The translations under genes and the position numbers were made by a program. Shown piece after piece: positions 15,276-23,235 of a stretch of DNA of 23,235 nt. How positions within the stretch are numbered: position 1 is the first letter of the stretch; each line of letters opens with the position of its first letter. This DNA is from Gammaproteobacteria bacterium (lineage in GTDB: Bacteria; Pseudomonadota; Gammaproteobacteria; UBA4575): NCBI GenBank assembly GCA_027297825.1, contig JAPUHH010000022.1, positions 1 to 23,235 of the forward strand, written 5' to 3'. The notes below the pieces were generated by a model. The model was not told the DNA's origin and searched no databases. It was given only the letters and a program-made list of their open reading frames with translations.

Positions 15276-17197
15276 TGTTGTGATATGAATTGAGAAGGGC
15301 GTTTCATTGCAGTATTAGTATTTAGAGATTGAGGATGGCCATCCTGAAATTTTGCCCAATTTAATTCACGATATACGCGATTCTGTCCGCTGATACTTAG
15401 TTTTCCTGTCATGCCATCAAAGCGGTCGTAGTCATTAGCGGCTAAGCGTTGCAAATGCGGAATGATTTGATAAGCATCTATTCCTAAAGCAGCAAGGCGC
15501 GGCAAACGAGATTGGCTGCTTGAAAGTTGTAAATCTAATGAGTCACGAAGTAATTCAACAGAGGGGTCATTAGAAAGTAACCAAGGAATGTCGCAATAGG
15601 TGATGCCATTAATGTCTTGGTCAGCTGAGGTGTTTTCATTGCCAGAGAACACATGTGAGGTTGCGTATACAGGCAAGTCAGATGCGTAGTGATAGCTTAA
15701 TTGTGGTCGAAGCTGTCTGGCTTGCTGGGGTGATGCAGCGATGAAGATAAAGTCTGCGTCTTGCCGGCGTCGAGGTACGAACTCTACTTCTGCTTTAATA
15801 ATGGACTGAATATCGCGTCGACGCTGATCACTTTGGGTGAGCTGTAAAAGGCTTTTTATTGCAACGGAGTAGTCCGAACTTTTTGCGTCATAACGCTCGG
15901 ATTGTAAAACCACACCGCCAAGTTCAAAGAATCGGGTGGTGAAGGTTTCTAGCAAACGTGTTCCCCATTCACTTTCTGGAACGAGTACTAATGCAGCTTG
16001 ATGATTGTCTAGTGAAGCACGTTCGGCGACTTGTCTAGCCTCATCTTCTGGAAGCAAACCAAATTGAAATAATTTTTGTGGGCCGGCTAATGTATCGTTT
16101 GCATAATTGAGTGAAAGTGTTGGCACGGTTAGTTGCCCTTGAGCGGCAAGTACGTTTACTGCGTCTTTTTGCAATGGGCCAATGATAAAATCTGCGCCTT
16201 CATTCACCGCACGGCGATAGTAGCTTATTGTAGTGGCGGTATCGTCACCAGTGTCATATAAAATTATTTCTGGTGGTGGATTAAAGGTTTCACCAAATTC
16301 GCGTGCGGTGTTGATGCCTGCATAAATAGCTTCGGCGACACTGCTATAGCGACCAGTCATTGGTAGTAACAGTGCGATTTTATTTGGAGCAATTCGAAAA
16401 GAAGCCCAATCTTTTATGATCGAATCAACAATATGGTTGGGGACTCGATGATCAGGATAGCGTGTGCGCCATTGTTGCAATTGATTTTCTAAAGATGGTT
16501 GGTTTGCATGCGCCTGTTTTTGGATCGAAACGAGGCTTAACCATGCTGACAAATCAGGATTATTATTACTCTCCACCCATGCATTTATTTCTTTACGGTT
16601 GGAATTGAGAAGTGATTGCCAAATCAATTGATTGTTTTTGTTAAGTTGCTCAGGTTTTTTGAGCAATGGGTTTAGTGCTACGCGGGTTCCAATAGATTCA
16701 CGAAATTGTCCGGCAGCTTGTAAGGCTTTGGCGCGTACTGCGAGTACGTGGGGTTTATATTTTGGTGACAGTTCAAGGAGTTTAACTGGCACCGTGTTGA
16801 GTGCTAATTGAGGCTGTCCATTCATGAGGCCTAGCTCTGCAGATGCTACGCGCTTGCGCACAAATAAATCTTGTGTGAGTGTGCTTTCGTCGATAGCACT
16901 AAGATACTGTTGAGCTTGGATTTTAGTTTCGGGTTGTAAAACTGCTTCTGCAGCTCTTATTTGCAATGCTTCGCGTTGTGGAGAAGATTTTGTTTCTGCA
17001 ACCGACCAAAATATTGATGCGGCATCTTGATGTTTTCCAGCTTTAAGTAGTTTTTCAGCGCGCCGAACTTGAGAATTGGCCGGATCAAAAATTTTGCTAT
17101 CAGAAAGTGACAGATTTGCACAACCAGGCAATGCGCATACTAAAGTGATTAAGACTACAATGTGTGCAATTTTTTGTGTCATGAAATAGAGTCTCAT
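15272..17197 (-). CDS. lpoA: Penicillin-binding protein activator lipoprotein LpoA
   Basis: An outer-membrane lipoprotein that reaches through the periplasm to activate the class A synthase PBP1A. The 641-residue product has a signal peptide ending in the lipobox LPGC with Cys26. This is followed by an N-terminal helical TPR-like region (about 30-270) and a C-terminal periplasmic-binding-protein-like domain starting about 274 (IALLLPMTGRYSSVAEAIYA) that includes EGADFIIGPLQKDAV. Domain order and length match the LppC/LpoA family. The start may instead be the ATG at 17182 (MTQKIAH), five codons in; neither has a strong ribosome binding site, and both keep the lipobox. It is divergent from rsmI across 54 nt. 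Confidence 0.93.
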   Translation of the reverse strand: MRLYFMTQKIAHIVVLITLVCALPGCANLSLSDSKIFDPANSQVRRAEKLLKAGKHQDAASIFWSVAETKSSPQREALQIRAAEAVLQPETKIQAQQYLSAIDESTLTQDLFVRKRVASAELGLMNGQPQLALNTVPVKLLELSPKYKPHVLAVRAKALQAAGQFRESIGTRVALNPLLKKPEQLNKNNQLIWQSLLNSNRKEINAWVESNNNPDLSAWLSLVSIQKQAHANQPSLENQLQQWRTRYPDHRVPNHIVDSIIKDWASFRIAPNKIALLLPMTGRYSSVAEAIYAGINTAREFGETFNPPPEIILYDTGDDTATTISYYRRAVNEGADFIIGPLQKDAVNVLAAQGQLTVPTLSLNYANDTLAGPQKLFQFGLLPEDEARQVAERASLDNHQAALVLVPESEWGTRLLETFTTRFFELGGVVLQSERYDAKSSDYSVAIKSLLQLTQSDQRRRDIQSIIKAEVEFVPRRRQDADFIFIAASPQQARQLRPQLSYHYASDLPVYATSHVFSGNENTSADQDINGITYCDIPWLLSNDPSVELLRDSLDLQLSSSQSRLPRLAALGIDAYQIIPHLQRLAANDYDRFDGMTGKLSISGQNRVYRELNWAKFQDGHPQSLNTNTAMKRPSQFISQQ

Positions 17198-17251
17198 ATC
17201 GATTTTAATAATATTTTATGAATTATAGTTGGAAAAACAGATTGAACAAAA

Positions 17252-18100
17252 ATGAGTGATCCAGGTATTTTATATGTCATTGCTACACCAATTGGTAATT
17301 TAGCAGATATTACCCTGCGAGCATTAGACACTATTAAGAATGTTAAGGTTCTGCTAGCTGAAGATACTCGTGTGACTAAAAGGCTCTTAAGTCACTATGG
17401 TATCCAAGCTCATCTAGAGTCGCTACATGATTTTAATGAATCGAAAAAAATATCGGCACTTATTGGTCAATTACACAGTGGCATCGATATTGGTCTCGTC
17501 TCGGATGCGGGGACCCCGCTTATTAGTGACCCTGGTTATAAACTAGTCTCGGCGGCGCAAAATGAGCACATTCAAGTGCGTTCTATTCCTGGTGCAAGTG
17601 CGGTAGTAGCGGCTTTGTCAGTGGCCGGCATTCCTACAGATCGCTTTATCTTTGAAGGGTTTCTGCCTAAAAAAACCACTGAGCGACAGATGCGATTGCA
17701 AGCATTGCAATATGAAGCGCGCTCAATGATATTTTATGAGGCGCCACAGCGGGTTGAGCTTACGATCCATGCCTGTATAGAAGCATTTGGCGAGACTCGT
17801 AATGCGGCTCTTTTGCGTGAGCTAACGAAACAATATGAGCAGCATCTATCTGGCGAGCTTCGCCAGATCAAACAATCTTTGCATGACCATCCGGAAAAGA
17901 TTAGAGGTGAATACGTATTAGTGGTGGATGGTGATGACTCTCCAGAAAGCACAGAGTTTCTGGAGAGTGCTAGGCTGCTGTTAATCGATTTACAAAAGCA
18001 TATGTCGCATAAAGATGCTGTTGAAATTGTTGTTAAACATACCGGGCTAAGGCGCAATCAATTGTATTCGCTAGGCCTAGAAAATACGCCTAATAAATAG
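17252..18100 (+). CDS. rsmI: 16S rRNA (cytidine(1402)-2'-O)-methyltransferase
   Basis: Methylates the ribose of C1402 in 16S rRNA, using SAM; it works alongside RsmH, which methylates N4 of the same nucleotide and is encoded 1.3 kb downstream. The 282-residue product has LYVIATPIGNLADITLRAL (7-25), LLAEDTRVT (34-42), the VSDAGTPLISDPG loop and a PGASAVVAALSVAG segment, all standard for the RsmI tetrapyrrole-methylase fold. The C-terminal helical extension is present. rnpB begins 24 nt after the stop. Confidence 0.96.
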   Translation: MSDPGILYVIATPIGNLADITLRALDTIKNVKVLLAEDTRVTKRLLSHYGIQAHLESLHDFNESKKISALIGQLHSGIDIGLVSDAGTPLISDPGYKLVSAAQNEHIQVRSIPGASAVVAALSVAGIPTDRFIFEGFLPKKTTERQMRLQALQYEARSMIFYEAPQRVELTIHACIEAFGETRNAALLRELTKQYEQHLSGELRQIKQSLHDHPEKIRGEYVLVVDGDDSPESTEFLESARLLLIDLQKHMSHKDAVEIVVKHTGLRRNQLYSLGLENTPNK

Positions 18101-18124
18101 AGTTAGGTATGCTATGGTCAAGTT

Positions 18125-18600
18125 GGAAGTTGGCTAAACAGTCGCCTCTCTGCTTATTTTATGCATCGCTACCTAGTGCGCTTTAATTGCAAAGGATGTA
18201 TAGAATAAGTAGAGGGGAGGAAAGTCCGGGCTCTATGGGCAGGGTGCCAGGTAACGCCTGGAGGATGAGAATCCATGGAAAGTGCAGCAGAAAATAAACC
18301 GCCCGGCTACTCACTTAAACGCTTCGCTGAAATAGTAAGTGGTGAAAGGCTAGCGAACTAAGTGTAGTGCTTAAGTGAGTAGTCAGGTAAGGGTGAAATG
18401 GTGCGGTAAGAGCGCACCGCGCAGCTGGCAACAGATGTGGCAAGGTAAACCCCACCTAGAGCAAGACCAAATAGGGGGACATGGAGAATTCCAGCGTATG
18501 GCCCGTACGGTCCCCGGGTAGGTTGCTTGAGATTTGTGGTGACATAAGTCCTAGATGAATGGCTGTTCTCGACAGAACCCGGCTTATCGGCTGACTTCCA
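18125..18600 (+). ncRNA. rnpB: RNase P RNA, type A
   Basis: The catalytic RNA of RNase P, which matures tRNA 5' ends. Conserved type A segments appear in order: GGAGGAAAGTCCGGGCTC, GGTGCCAGGTAACGCCTGG, GGTGCGGTAAGAGCGCACC, CCAAATAGGGG and AGAACCCGGCTTATCG. The ends are set by helix P1: GGAAGTTGGC (18125-18134) pairs with the strand at 18590-18599. At about 475 nt it is roughly 100 nt longer than the E. coli RNA. The extra length lies in P3 (arms 18145-18167 and 18194-18217) and P12 (perfect 12-bp arms at 18307-18318 and 18371-18382). The position between rsmI and mraZ agrees with Pseudomonas order. No T-tract terminator follows, and a possible -10 (TATGCT, 18108-18113) is weak. Confidence 0.97.
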
Positions 18601-18821
18601 AATTTTAACGAATGAAGGGCGATTTAGTCACGAATCTATAGTGCATATGTAGGCCATTTGAATCGCTCGCATACGACTCTTAACCTAAAACCTTATCTTT
18701 ATGTTTCAACTCCTCAAATACACGTAAGTTCTTGGCAATATTACCCTGCTTTTAACAGGGGTATATGCTTCATAACTATCTGTCTTATAAGAATATTTGT
18801 TAGTTTTTTGACTGGTTTTGC

Positions 18822-18850
18822 TTGCAATTTTTCAGGCTCGTTCATATAGT
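18822..18850 (+). promoter_or_regulatory. Promoter of the mraZ/division and cell-wall cluster
   Basis: TTGCAA at 18822-18827 and TATAGT at 18845-18850 are separated by exactly 17 nt, a good sigma-70 promoter. The predicted transcription start near 18857 falls directly before the MraZ operator and about 50 nt before the mraZ ATG. This is probably the main promoter for mraZ-rsmH-ftsL-ftsI-murE. Confidence 0.65.
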
Positions 18851-18858
18851 GTCGAAAA

Positions 18859-18883
18859 GTGGGAAATTGTGGGAGAGCATGGG
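18859..18883 (+). promoter_or_regulatory. MraZ operator (three direct repeats)
   Basis: Three direct pentamers, GTGGG (18859-18863), GTGGG (18869-18873) and ATGGG (18879-18883), are each separated by a 5-nt spacer. This is the known MraZ binding arrangement of TGGG-containing repeats on a 10-nt period. It sits just downstream of the predicted transcription start and 24 nt before the mraZ ATG, so MraZ should autorepress the cluster. Confidence 0.82.
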
Positions 18884-18907
18884 GTGTCACTCCATGATGG
18901 TCAATTT

Positions 18908-19360
18908 ATGTTCCGAGGTGTTAACGATCTTAATTTAGATGCAAAAGGCCGTCTGTCCTTGCCGGCTCGCTATCGCGAGCGTATCCAAGAAAGTTGCGGT
19001 AACAACCTCGTGATTACCGTTGATGTAGACCGCTGTTTATTGATTTATCCATTTCCTGAATGGGAGCGTATTGAGCAAAAACTCATGCAATTGCCCAGTA
19101 TTAATAAACAAGTAAGGCGGTTGCAAAGATTGCTACTGGGCCATGCCACGGAGTGTGAGATAGATGGACAGTTTCGAATATTGCTAGCCCCACCATTGCG
19201 ACAATTTGCCAGTTTAAAAAAACATGCTGTCTTGATTGGTCAAGGTAATAAGTTTGAGCTTTGGGATCAGGAAATCTGGGCTAAGATGTGTGAGCGTTGG
19301 ATTAAAGAAGAAAATAAATCGAGTGATCTCACGGCTGCACTTGAAACGCTTTCCATATAA
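18908..19360 (+). CDS. mraZ: Transcriptional regulator MraZ
   Basis: A DNA-binding regulator of the dcw cluster with two AbrB-like (SpoVT-AbrB) repeats, usually forming a large ring. Starting at the ATG at 18908 gives 150 residues beginning MFRGVNDLNLDAKGRLSLPA, the canonical N-terminus, and the second repeat includes ATECEIDGQFRILLAPPLR. The frame is open upstream to 18818, but those residues would come from promoter and operator DNA. The ribosome binding site is poor. It is the first gene of the cluster and rsmH begins 2 nt after its stop. Confidence 0.95.
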   Translation: MFRGVNDLNLDAKGRLSLPARYRERIQESCGNNLVITVDVDRCLLIYPFPEWERIEQKLMQLPSINKQVRRLQRLLLGHATECEIDGQFRILLAPPLRQFASLKKHAVLIGQGNKFELWDQEIWAKMCERWIKEENKSSDLTAALETLSI

Positions 19361-19362
19361 TT

Positions 19363-20301
19363 ATGCAAGCTGATGCTTATGACTCGCATCAACCTGTTTT
19401 GCTTTCTGAAGTTGCTCGCGCACTAAAAATAAAAACAGATGGCATCTATATTGATTGTACATTTGGGCGAGGTGGGCATAGCAGAGAGATGTTAAAAGGC
19501 TTGGGGCCTGCTGGCCGAATCTTGGCTATCGATCAAGATTTTCAAGCGGTCGATTATGCAAAGAGTTTATTTGCCGAGGACCAACGCATGGTAATTGAGC
19601 AGTGTAATTTTTCGCAAATAGTGCAAGCCGCCGAAAAATATAAGTTTGATGGGAGAGTAGATGGAATTCTATTTGACTTAGGGGTTTCGTCACCGCAGCT
19701 CGATGATTCCACAAGAGGATTTAGTTTTATGCGAGACGGGCCGCTTGATATGAGAATGAATATGCAAGAGGGCATGAGTGCTGCTCAGTGGTTAGAGCGT
19801 GTTAGCGCACATGAGTTGGAAAAAGTAATAAAAGTATACGGGGAAGAGCGTTACGCAAAAAGAATTGCCACAGCAATTTTGCAGCAACAAAAAATTAGTC
19901 CGTTGAAAACTACCAGGCAATTAGCAGATGTTGTGCTAAAGACAATTGGTCGATCGCGTGAGCATAAGCACCCAGCAACGCGCACTTTTCAGGCAATACG
20001 TGTTTTCATAAATAGAGAATTAGAAGTGTTGGCAACGGCCTTGGACGAATGTGTTGAATTGCTGGCGCAATCAGGGCGCCTATTGGTAATTACATTTCAT
20101 TCGCTTGAAGATCAGTTGGTAAAAAAATTATTTCGTAAACATAACGAGCCAAACATTCCACGTAAGTTGCCTGTAGTTGATCAATTCCAACCTAAGCTAA
20201 AGCGGGTTTGTAAGCCGATTAAGCCTTCGGAAAGTGAAATTGCAGGCAATCCAAGAGCAAGAAGCGCAAAGTTGCACGTTATGGAGCGTGTTGTATGTTA
20301 G
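19363..20301 (+). CDS. rsmH: 16S rRNA (cytosine(1402)-N(4))-methyltransferase
   Basis: SAM-dependent methylation of N4 of C1402 in 16S rRNA (also known as MraW). The 312-residue product starts with SHQPVLLSEV and has the SAM motif YIDCTFGRGGHS (29-40), then GILFDLGVSSPQLDD, RGFSFMRDGPLDMRM, HPATRTFQAIRVFINREL and LVITFHSLEDQLVK, all hallmarks of the family. Its 3' end overlaps ftsL by 7 nt. Confidence 0.97.
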   Translation: MQADAYDSHQPVLLSEVARALKIKTDGIYIDCTFGRGGHSREMLKGLGPAGRILAIDQDFQAVDYAKSLFAEDQRMVIEQCNFSQIVQAAEKYKFDGRVDGILFDLGVSSPQLDDSTRGFSFMRDGPLDMRMNMQEGMSAAQWLERVSAHELEKVIKVYGEERYAKRIATAILQQQKISPLKTTRQLADVVLKTIGRSREHKHPATRTFQAIRVFINRELEVLATALDECVELLAQSGRLLVITFHSLEDQLVKKLFRKHNEPNIPRKLPVVDQFQPKLKRVCKPIKPSESEIAGNPRARSAKLHVMERVVC

Positions 20302-20567
20302 GTAAGTTAGTATTAATTTTAATTTTATTTCTTGCCAGTGTGTTTACTGGGGTGGGCATTGTTTACTCGAAGCACTCTATGCGCAAAGCATTTATTGAAT
20401 TGCAAGTCTTACAAAATAAATTTGATGACTTGCAAATTGAGTGGGGGCGTTTGCAATTAGAGCAAAGCGCTTGGGCAACGCATGGCCGAGTAGAAAAGCT
20501 TGCACGTGAAAAACTAGAAATGGATCTCGTGCATAAGGAGAGATTAGTGTTTTTAAAAACGCAGTAG
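20295..20567 (+). CDS. ftsL: Cell division protein FtsL
   Basis: A small bitopic divisome protein that forms a complex with FtsB and FtsQ and activates FtsW-FtsI. The 90-residue product has a short cytoplasmic end, one transmembrane helix (about 4-24), and a periplasmic coiled-coil segment rich in Leu, Gln and Glu (about 36-65). It ends with REKLEMDLVHKERLVFL, as in other FtsL proteins. Sequence similarity in this family is low, so position between rsmH and ftsI supports the call. The gap to ftsI is 4 nt. Confidence 0.93.
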   Translation: MLGKLVLILILFLASVFTGVGIVYSKHSMRKAFIELQVLQNKFDDLQIEWGRLQLEQSAWATHGRVEKLAREKLEMDLVHKERLVFLKTQ

Positions 20568-20571
20568 GGTT

Positions 20572-22290
20572 ATGAGAAGAGCTCCAATATATACATTGCG
20601 AAGATCATTTTTAGTAGCACTCTTTATGATTGCGCTTGGCGGTTTGTTTGTACGAGCAGTTTATTTGCAGCTATTTGAAAATGAGTTTTTAGAGGGGGAA
20701 GGAAAGGCGCGCCATCTGCGAGTAGTAGAAATGCCGGCACATCGTGGCATGATTTTAGACAGAAATGGGGAGCTACTCGCGGTGAGCACGCCGATATATT
20801 CCGTGTGGGCGAATCCATCTACAGCCCTAAGTAACCATGAATCCGTTCGACGGGTAGCCAGTATTTTAAATTTAAATGCTGCGGATCTGATAAAAAAACT
20901 AACACAAAAAAATGATCGTCAATTTCTATATGTCAAGCGTCAAGTTGAGCCGCAACAAGCCGAGCAATTAAAACAAGCTAACTTTGCTGGGGTGCATTTG
21001 CAGCGCGAGTATCGACGTTATTACCCTACTGCTGAAGTGACTTCGCATGTACTTGGCTTTACCGATATTGATGATAAGGGATTAGAAGGAATTGAGCTTG
21101 CTTACGAAAAATGGTTGCGTGGACAGCCCGGTGCTAAAAAAGTAATTAAGGATCAATTAAATCGAATTGTTGAGGATGTTGAAGGCATCCGCATACCGCA
21201 GCCCGGTCAAGACATAACATTAAGTCTTGATCGTAGAGTTCAGTACTTAGCGTATAGAGAGTTAAAGGCTAAACTTGCTCAGCATCGTGCACGTTCTGCA
21301 TCTGCAGTAATGCTTGATGCTAGAACGGGAGAGGTTGTTGCCATGGCTAATGTGCCTGCATTTAACCCTAATAATCGTAAAGGCTATCAGCGTCATACCT
21401 ATCGCAATCGAGCGGTAACCGATGTTTTTGAACCGGGTTCTACTATAAAACCATTTATCATTGCATCAGCACTAGAATCCAATCGCTATTCTCCAAATAC
21501 TTTAATTAATACTACGCCAGGTACTTATAAAGTTGGCGATCATACAATTCGCGATGCCAAAGACTTTGGCCAGCTTACCGTTAGCAATGTAATTATTAAA
21601 TCTAGTAATGTAGGTGCGACAAAGATAGCGCTAACAATTCCACCGCAAACTTTATGGTCGACATTTAGTGCGATCGGTATTGGCCAATCAACCGAATCTG
21701 GGTTCCCTGGGGAAGTCGGCGGCCATTTAAAAAATTTCCAAGACTGGCATGAGGTCGAACGAGCAACCTTAGCCTTTGGTTATGGCATGTCGGTGACGAC
21801 GCTGCAGTTGGCGCGCGCCTATGCGGTATTGGCAGCTGGAGGAAAACGGCTGCCCGTATCAATGTTGCGTGTAGCGGATGCTGATTTAAATCGAATCAAT
21901 GCTCCGCGAGTATTTTCAACGCAAACAGCTGATGAAGTTATAAAAATGTTAACTGCCGTGGTTACCACTTATGGTACCGGTTCGCGTGCCGCGATTCCGG
22001 GTTATAGCGTTGCTGGAAAGACTGGCACCGTACATAAATCAGCAAAAGGCGGGTATGAAGAAAATAAGTATGTATCTGTATTTGCAGGGATTGCACCGGC
22101 GAGCGATCCGCAACTTGTGTTGGTGGTAATGGTGAATGAGCCAAGTAGGGGTGCTTATTTTGGGGGTGAGGTTGCAGCGCCAATTTTTTCAAAAATTATG
22201 GGTGGTGCATTGCGTATTTTGAATGTTGCACCTGATGATGTGCCTTTACAGGCTGATTCCAATGATCTTGTGCAAGACCATGCAGGCTAG
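20572..22290 (+). CDS. ftsI: Peptidoglycan D,D-transpeptidase FtsI (PBP3)
   Basis: The class B penicillin-binding protein that cross-links septal peptidoglycan, working with the glycosyltransferase FtsW. The 572-residue product has one N-terminal transmembrane helix (about 12-31), a dimerisation/pedestal domain beginning RGMILDRNGELLAVS (58-72) and a transpeptidase domain. Active-site motifs are SxxK as Ser290-Thr-Ile-Lys293, SxN as Ser344-Ser-Asn346 and KTGT at 483-486. All are intact, so the enzyme should be active and beta-lactam sensitive. murE follows after 3 nt. Confidence 0.97.
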   Translation: MRRAPIYTLRRSFLVALFMIALGGLFVRAVYLQLFENEFLEGEGKARHLRVVEMPAHRGMILDRNGELLAVSTPIYSVWANPSTALSNHESVRRVASILNLNAADLIKKLTQKNDRQFLYVKRQVEPQQAEQLKQANFAGVHLQREYRRYYPTAEVTSHVLGFTDIDDKGLEGIELAYEKWLRGQPGAKKVIKDQLNRIVEDVEGIRIPQPGQDITLSLDRRVQYLAYRELKAKLAQHRARSASAVMLDARTGEVVAMANVPAFNPNNRKGYQRHTYRNRAVTDVFEPGSTIKPFIIASALESNRYSPNTLINTTPGTYKVGDHTIRDAKDFGQLTVSNVIIKSSNVGATKIALTIPPQTLWSTFSAIGIGQSTESGFPGEVGGHLKNFQDWHEVERATLAFGYGMSVTTLQLARAYAVLAAGGKRLPVSMLRVADADLNRINAPRVFSTQTADEVIKMLTAVVTTYGTGSRAAIPGYSVAGKTGTVHKSAKGGYEENKYVSVFAGIAPASDPQLVLVVMVNEPSRGAYFGGEVAAPIFSKIMGGALRILNVAPDDVPLQADSNDLVQDHAG

Positions 22291-22293
22291 TTT

Positions 22294-23235
22294 ATGCAAA
22301 TTACCAATGCAATTTCCTGGTCTTTGGTGGAATTGTTAGAAGGTTGGGCGAAGGTGCAAGCGATTCATACAAATACGATGATATCTGGTCTTAGTTTAGA
22401 TAGTCGTTCTACCAAACCTGGTGATTTGTTTTTTGCCATGCGGGGTTTGCAACAACATGGTCTTGAGTATAGTCAGTATGCCATTGCCAATGGTGCGGCG
22501 GCGATTGCTTGGGAGCCGGACCAAAGCGTCAAGCAAGATAGGTTGCCAAGTACCATTCCATGTGTGCCAATTTCAGTTCTGCAACAAAAAGTGGGGGCCA
22601 TTGCACAGCGTTTTTACCATCATCCTTCCGCAGACATAAATGTGATTGGTGTTACAGGAACGGATGGTAAAACTTCAGTCAGTCAATTTGTTGCGCAAGC
22701 ATTTGAGCAATTAAAAATTTCTTGCGGAGTAATTGGCACTCTTGGTTATGGTGTTTACCCTGATTTCGTAGCAGCAAGTCATACCACGCCAGATGCAATA
22801 CGCATACAGAGATTGTTGCATGATTTTTTTGCAAGGAAAGTTTCAAATGCAGTCATCGAAGCTTCATCGCATGGGCTTAAGCAAGGCAGATTAAATAGTG
22901 TCGCCATCAGCACTGCAGTGTTTACTAATTTGGGCCGGGATCATATGGATTACCATTCATCTTTAGAGGATTATGGCAATTCAAAGACAATTTTATTTCA
23001 CATGCCAAATTTGCAAAGTGCAGTGATTAATATTGATGATGAATTTGGTTGCCGATTGGCGAATGATCTAGATAAGCAGGTCAATGTGATTCGCTATTCT
23101 TGTAATAACCAAGCCTTTGATAACAAGACTTCCGAATTTGGTGCTTATATTTATGCACAACGCATTCGTGCTACACAGGATGCAACCGTAATAGAGGTTA
23201 ATTCGAGTTGGGGAAATGCAACTATCGAATCAAAA
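22294..23235 (+). CDS. murE: UDP-N-acetylmuramoyl-tripeptide synthetase MurE, N-terminal part
   Basis: Adds the third stem-peptide residue, normally meso-diaminopimelate in Gammaproteobacteria, to UDP-MurNAc-L-Ala-D-Glu. The first 314 residues are visible and the frame is uninterrupted to the window edge; the family is usually near 500 residues. LSLDSRSTKPGDLFFAMRG is the N-terminal UDP-binding domain, GVTGTDGKTSVSQF the ATP P-loop (Asp where E. coli has Asn), SHTTPDAI the substrate loop, and FTNLGRDHMDYHSSLEDYG the central ligase motif. The residues that choose diaminopimelate or lysine lie beyond the edge. It begins 3 nt after ftsI. Confidence 0.95.
   Translation, partial: MQITNAISWSLVELLEGWAKVQAIHTNTMISGLSLDSRSTKPGDLFFAMRGLQQHGLEYSQYAIANGAAAIAWEPDQSVKQDRLPSTIPCVPISVLQQKVGAIAQRFYHHPSADINVIGVTGTDGKTSVSQFVAQAFEQLKISCGVIGTLGYGVYPDFVAASHTTPDAIRIQRLLHDFFARKVSNAVIEASSHGLKQGRLNSVAISTAVFTNLGRDHMDYHSSLEDYGNSKTILFHMPNLQSAVINIDDEFGCRLANDLDKQVNVIRYSCNNQAFDNKTSEFGAYIYAQRIRATQDATVIEVNSSWGNATIESK

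Noticed and set aside
18744..18760. CCCTG/CAGGG hairpin considered as the rnpB terminator
   Set aside because: Only 5 bp, no T tract, and about 145 nt beyond the mature RNA end.
18658..18849. 63-codon open frame between rnpB and mraZ
   Set aside because: It runs into the mraZ promoter, has no ribosome binding site and gives no recognisable protein.
1..23235. CRISPR arrays, tRNA genes, transposases, toxin-antitoxin or defence genes
   Set aside because: I looked for spaced direct repeats, tRNA-like cloverleaf ends and characteristic protein motifs and saw none that I could support.

Overview
The window reads as a chromosomal segment of a gammaproteobacterium. The evidence is the gene content and order: hisD-hisC, a DegS/AlgW-type protease, a NIF3 protein, petABC, sspAB, then gmhA/diaA-yraN-lpoA facing rsmI, rnpB, and mraZ-rsmH-ftsL-ftsI-murE. 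From memory, this follows the long block found in Pseudomonas and relatives, but most of the window is much more AT-rich than Pseudomonas. I cannot name the genus from sequence alone.

Layout. (1) Positions 1-1377 are GC-rich and hold the start of a secreted amidohydrolase-like protein (minus strand) and a class I DAHP synthase. (2) At about 1378-1405 composition drops sharply and histidine genes hisD and hisC begin; the expected hisG is missing. (3) A periplasmic HtrA protease (minus) is divergent from a NIF3 family protein. (4) The overlapping petABC operon encodes the cytochrome bc1 complex. It is followed by sspA and sspB (stringent starvation protein and ClpXP adaptor) and a macrodomain hydrolase. 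(5) Positions 10413-12889 are a looser accessory stretch: an OmpW porin, a SirB2-like membrane protein, an orphan terminator, a dispersed hairpin repeat and a decayed HPP-like fragment. (6) A FAD-linked oxidase, a GmhA/DiaA SIS protein, YraN and LpoA follow on the minus strand. (7) RsmI, RNase P RNA and the start of the division and cell-wall (dcw) cluster run to the right edge, where murE is cut.

Functionally the window joins amino-acid biosynthesis (aroG, hisD, hisC), envelope stress sensing (degS), respiration (petABC), stress proteolysis (sspAB) and peptidoglycan synthesis and division (lpoA, ftsL, ftsI, murE). The clearest regulatory element is a textbook MraZ operator with its promoter in front of mraZ.

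I did not find a defence system, CRISPR array, insertion sequence, tRNA or an obviously new multi-gene system. The items most worth a second look are the composition break near 1380, a PIWY variant of the cytochrome b Qo motif, a hairpin repeat with base-pair-preserving changes, an RNase P RNA with lengthened P3 and P12 helices, and an orphan terminator that may end a small RNA.
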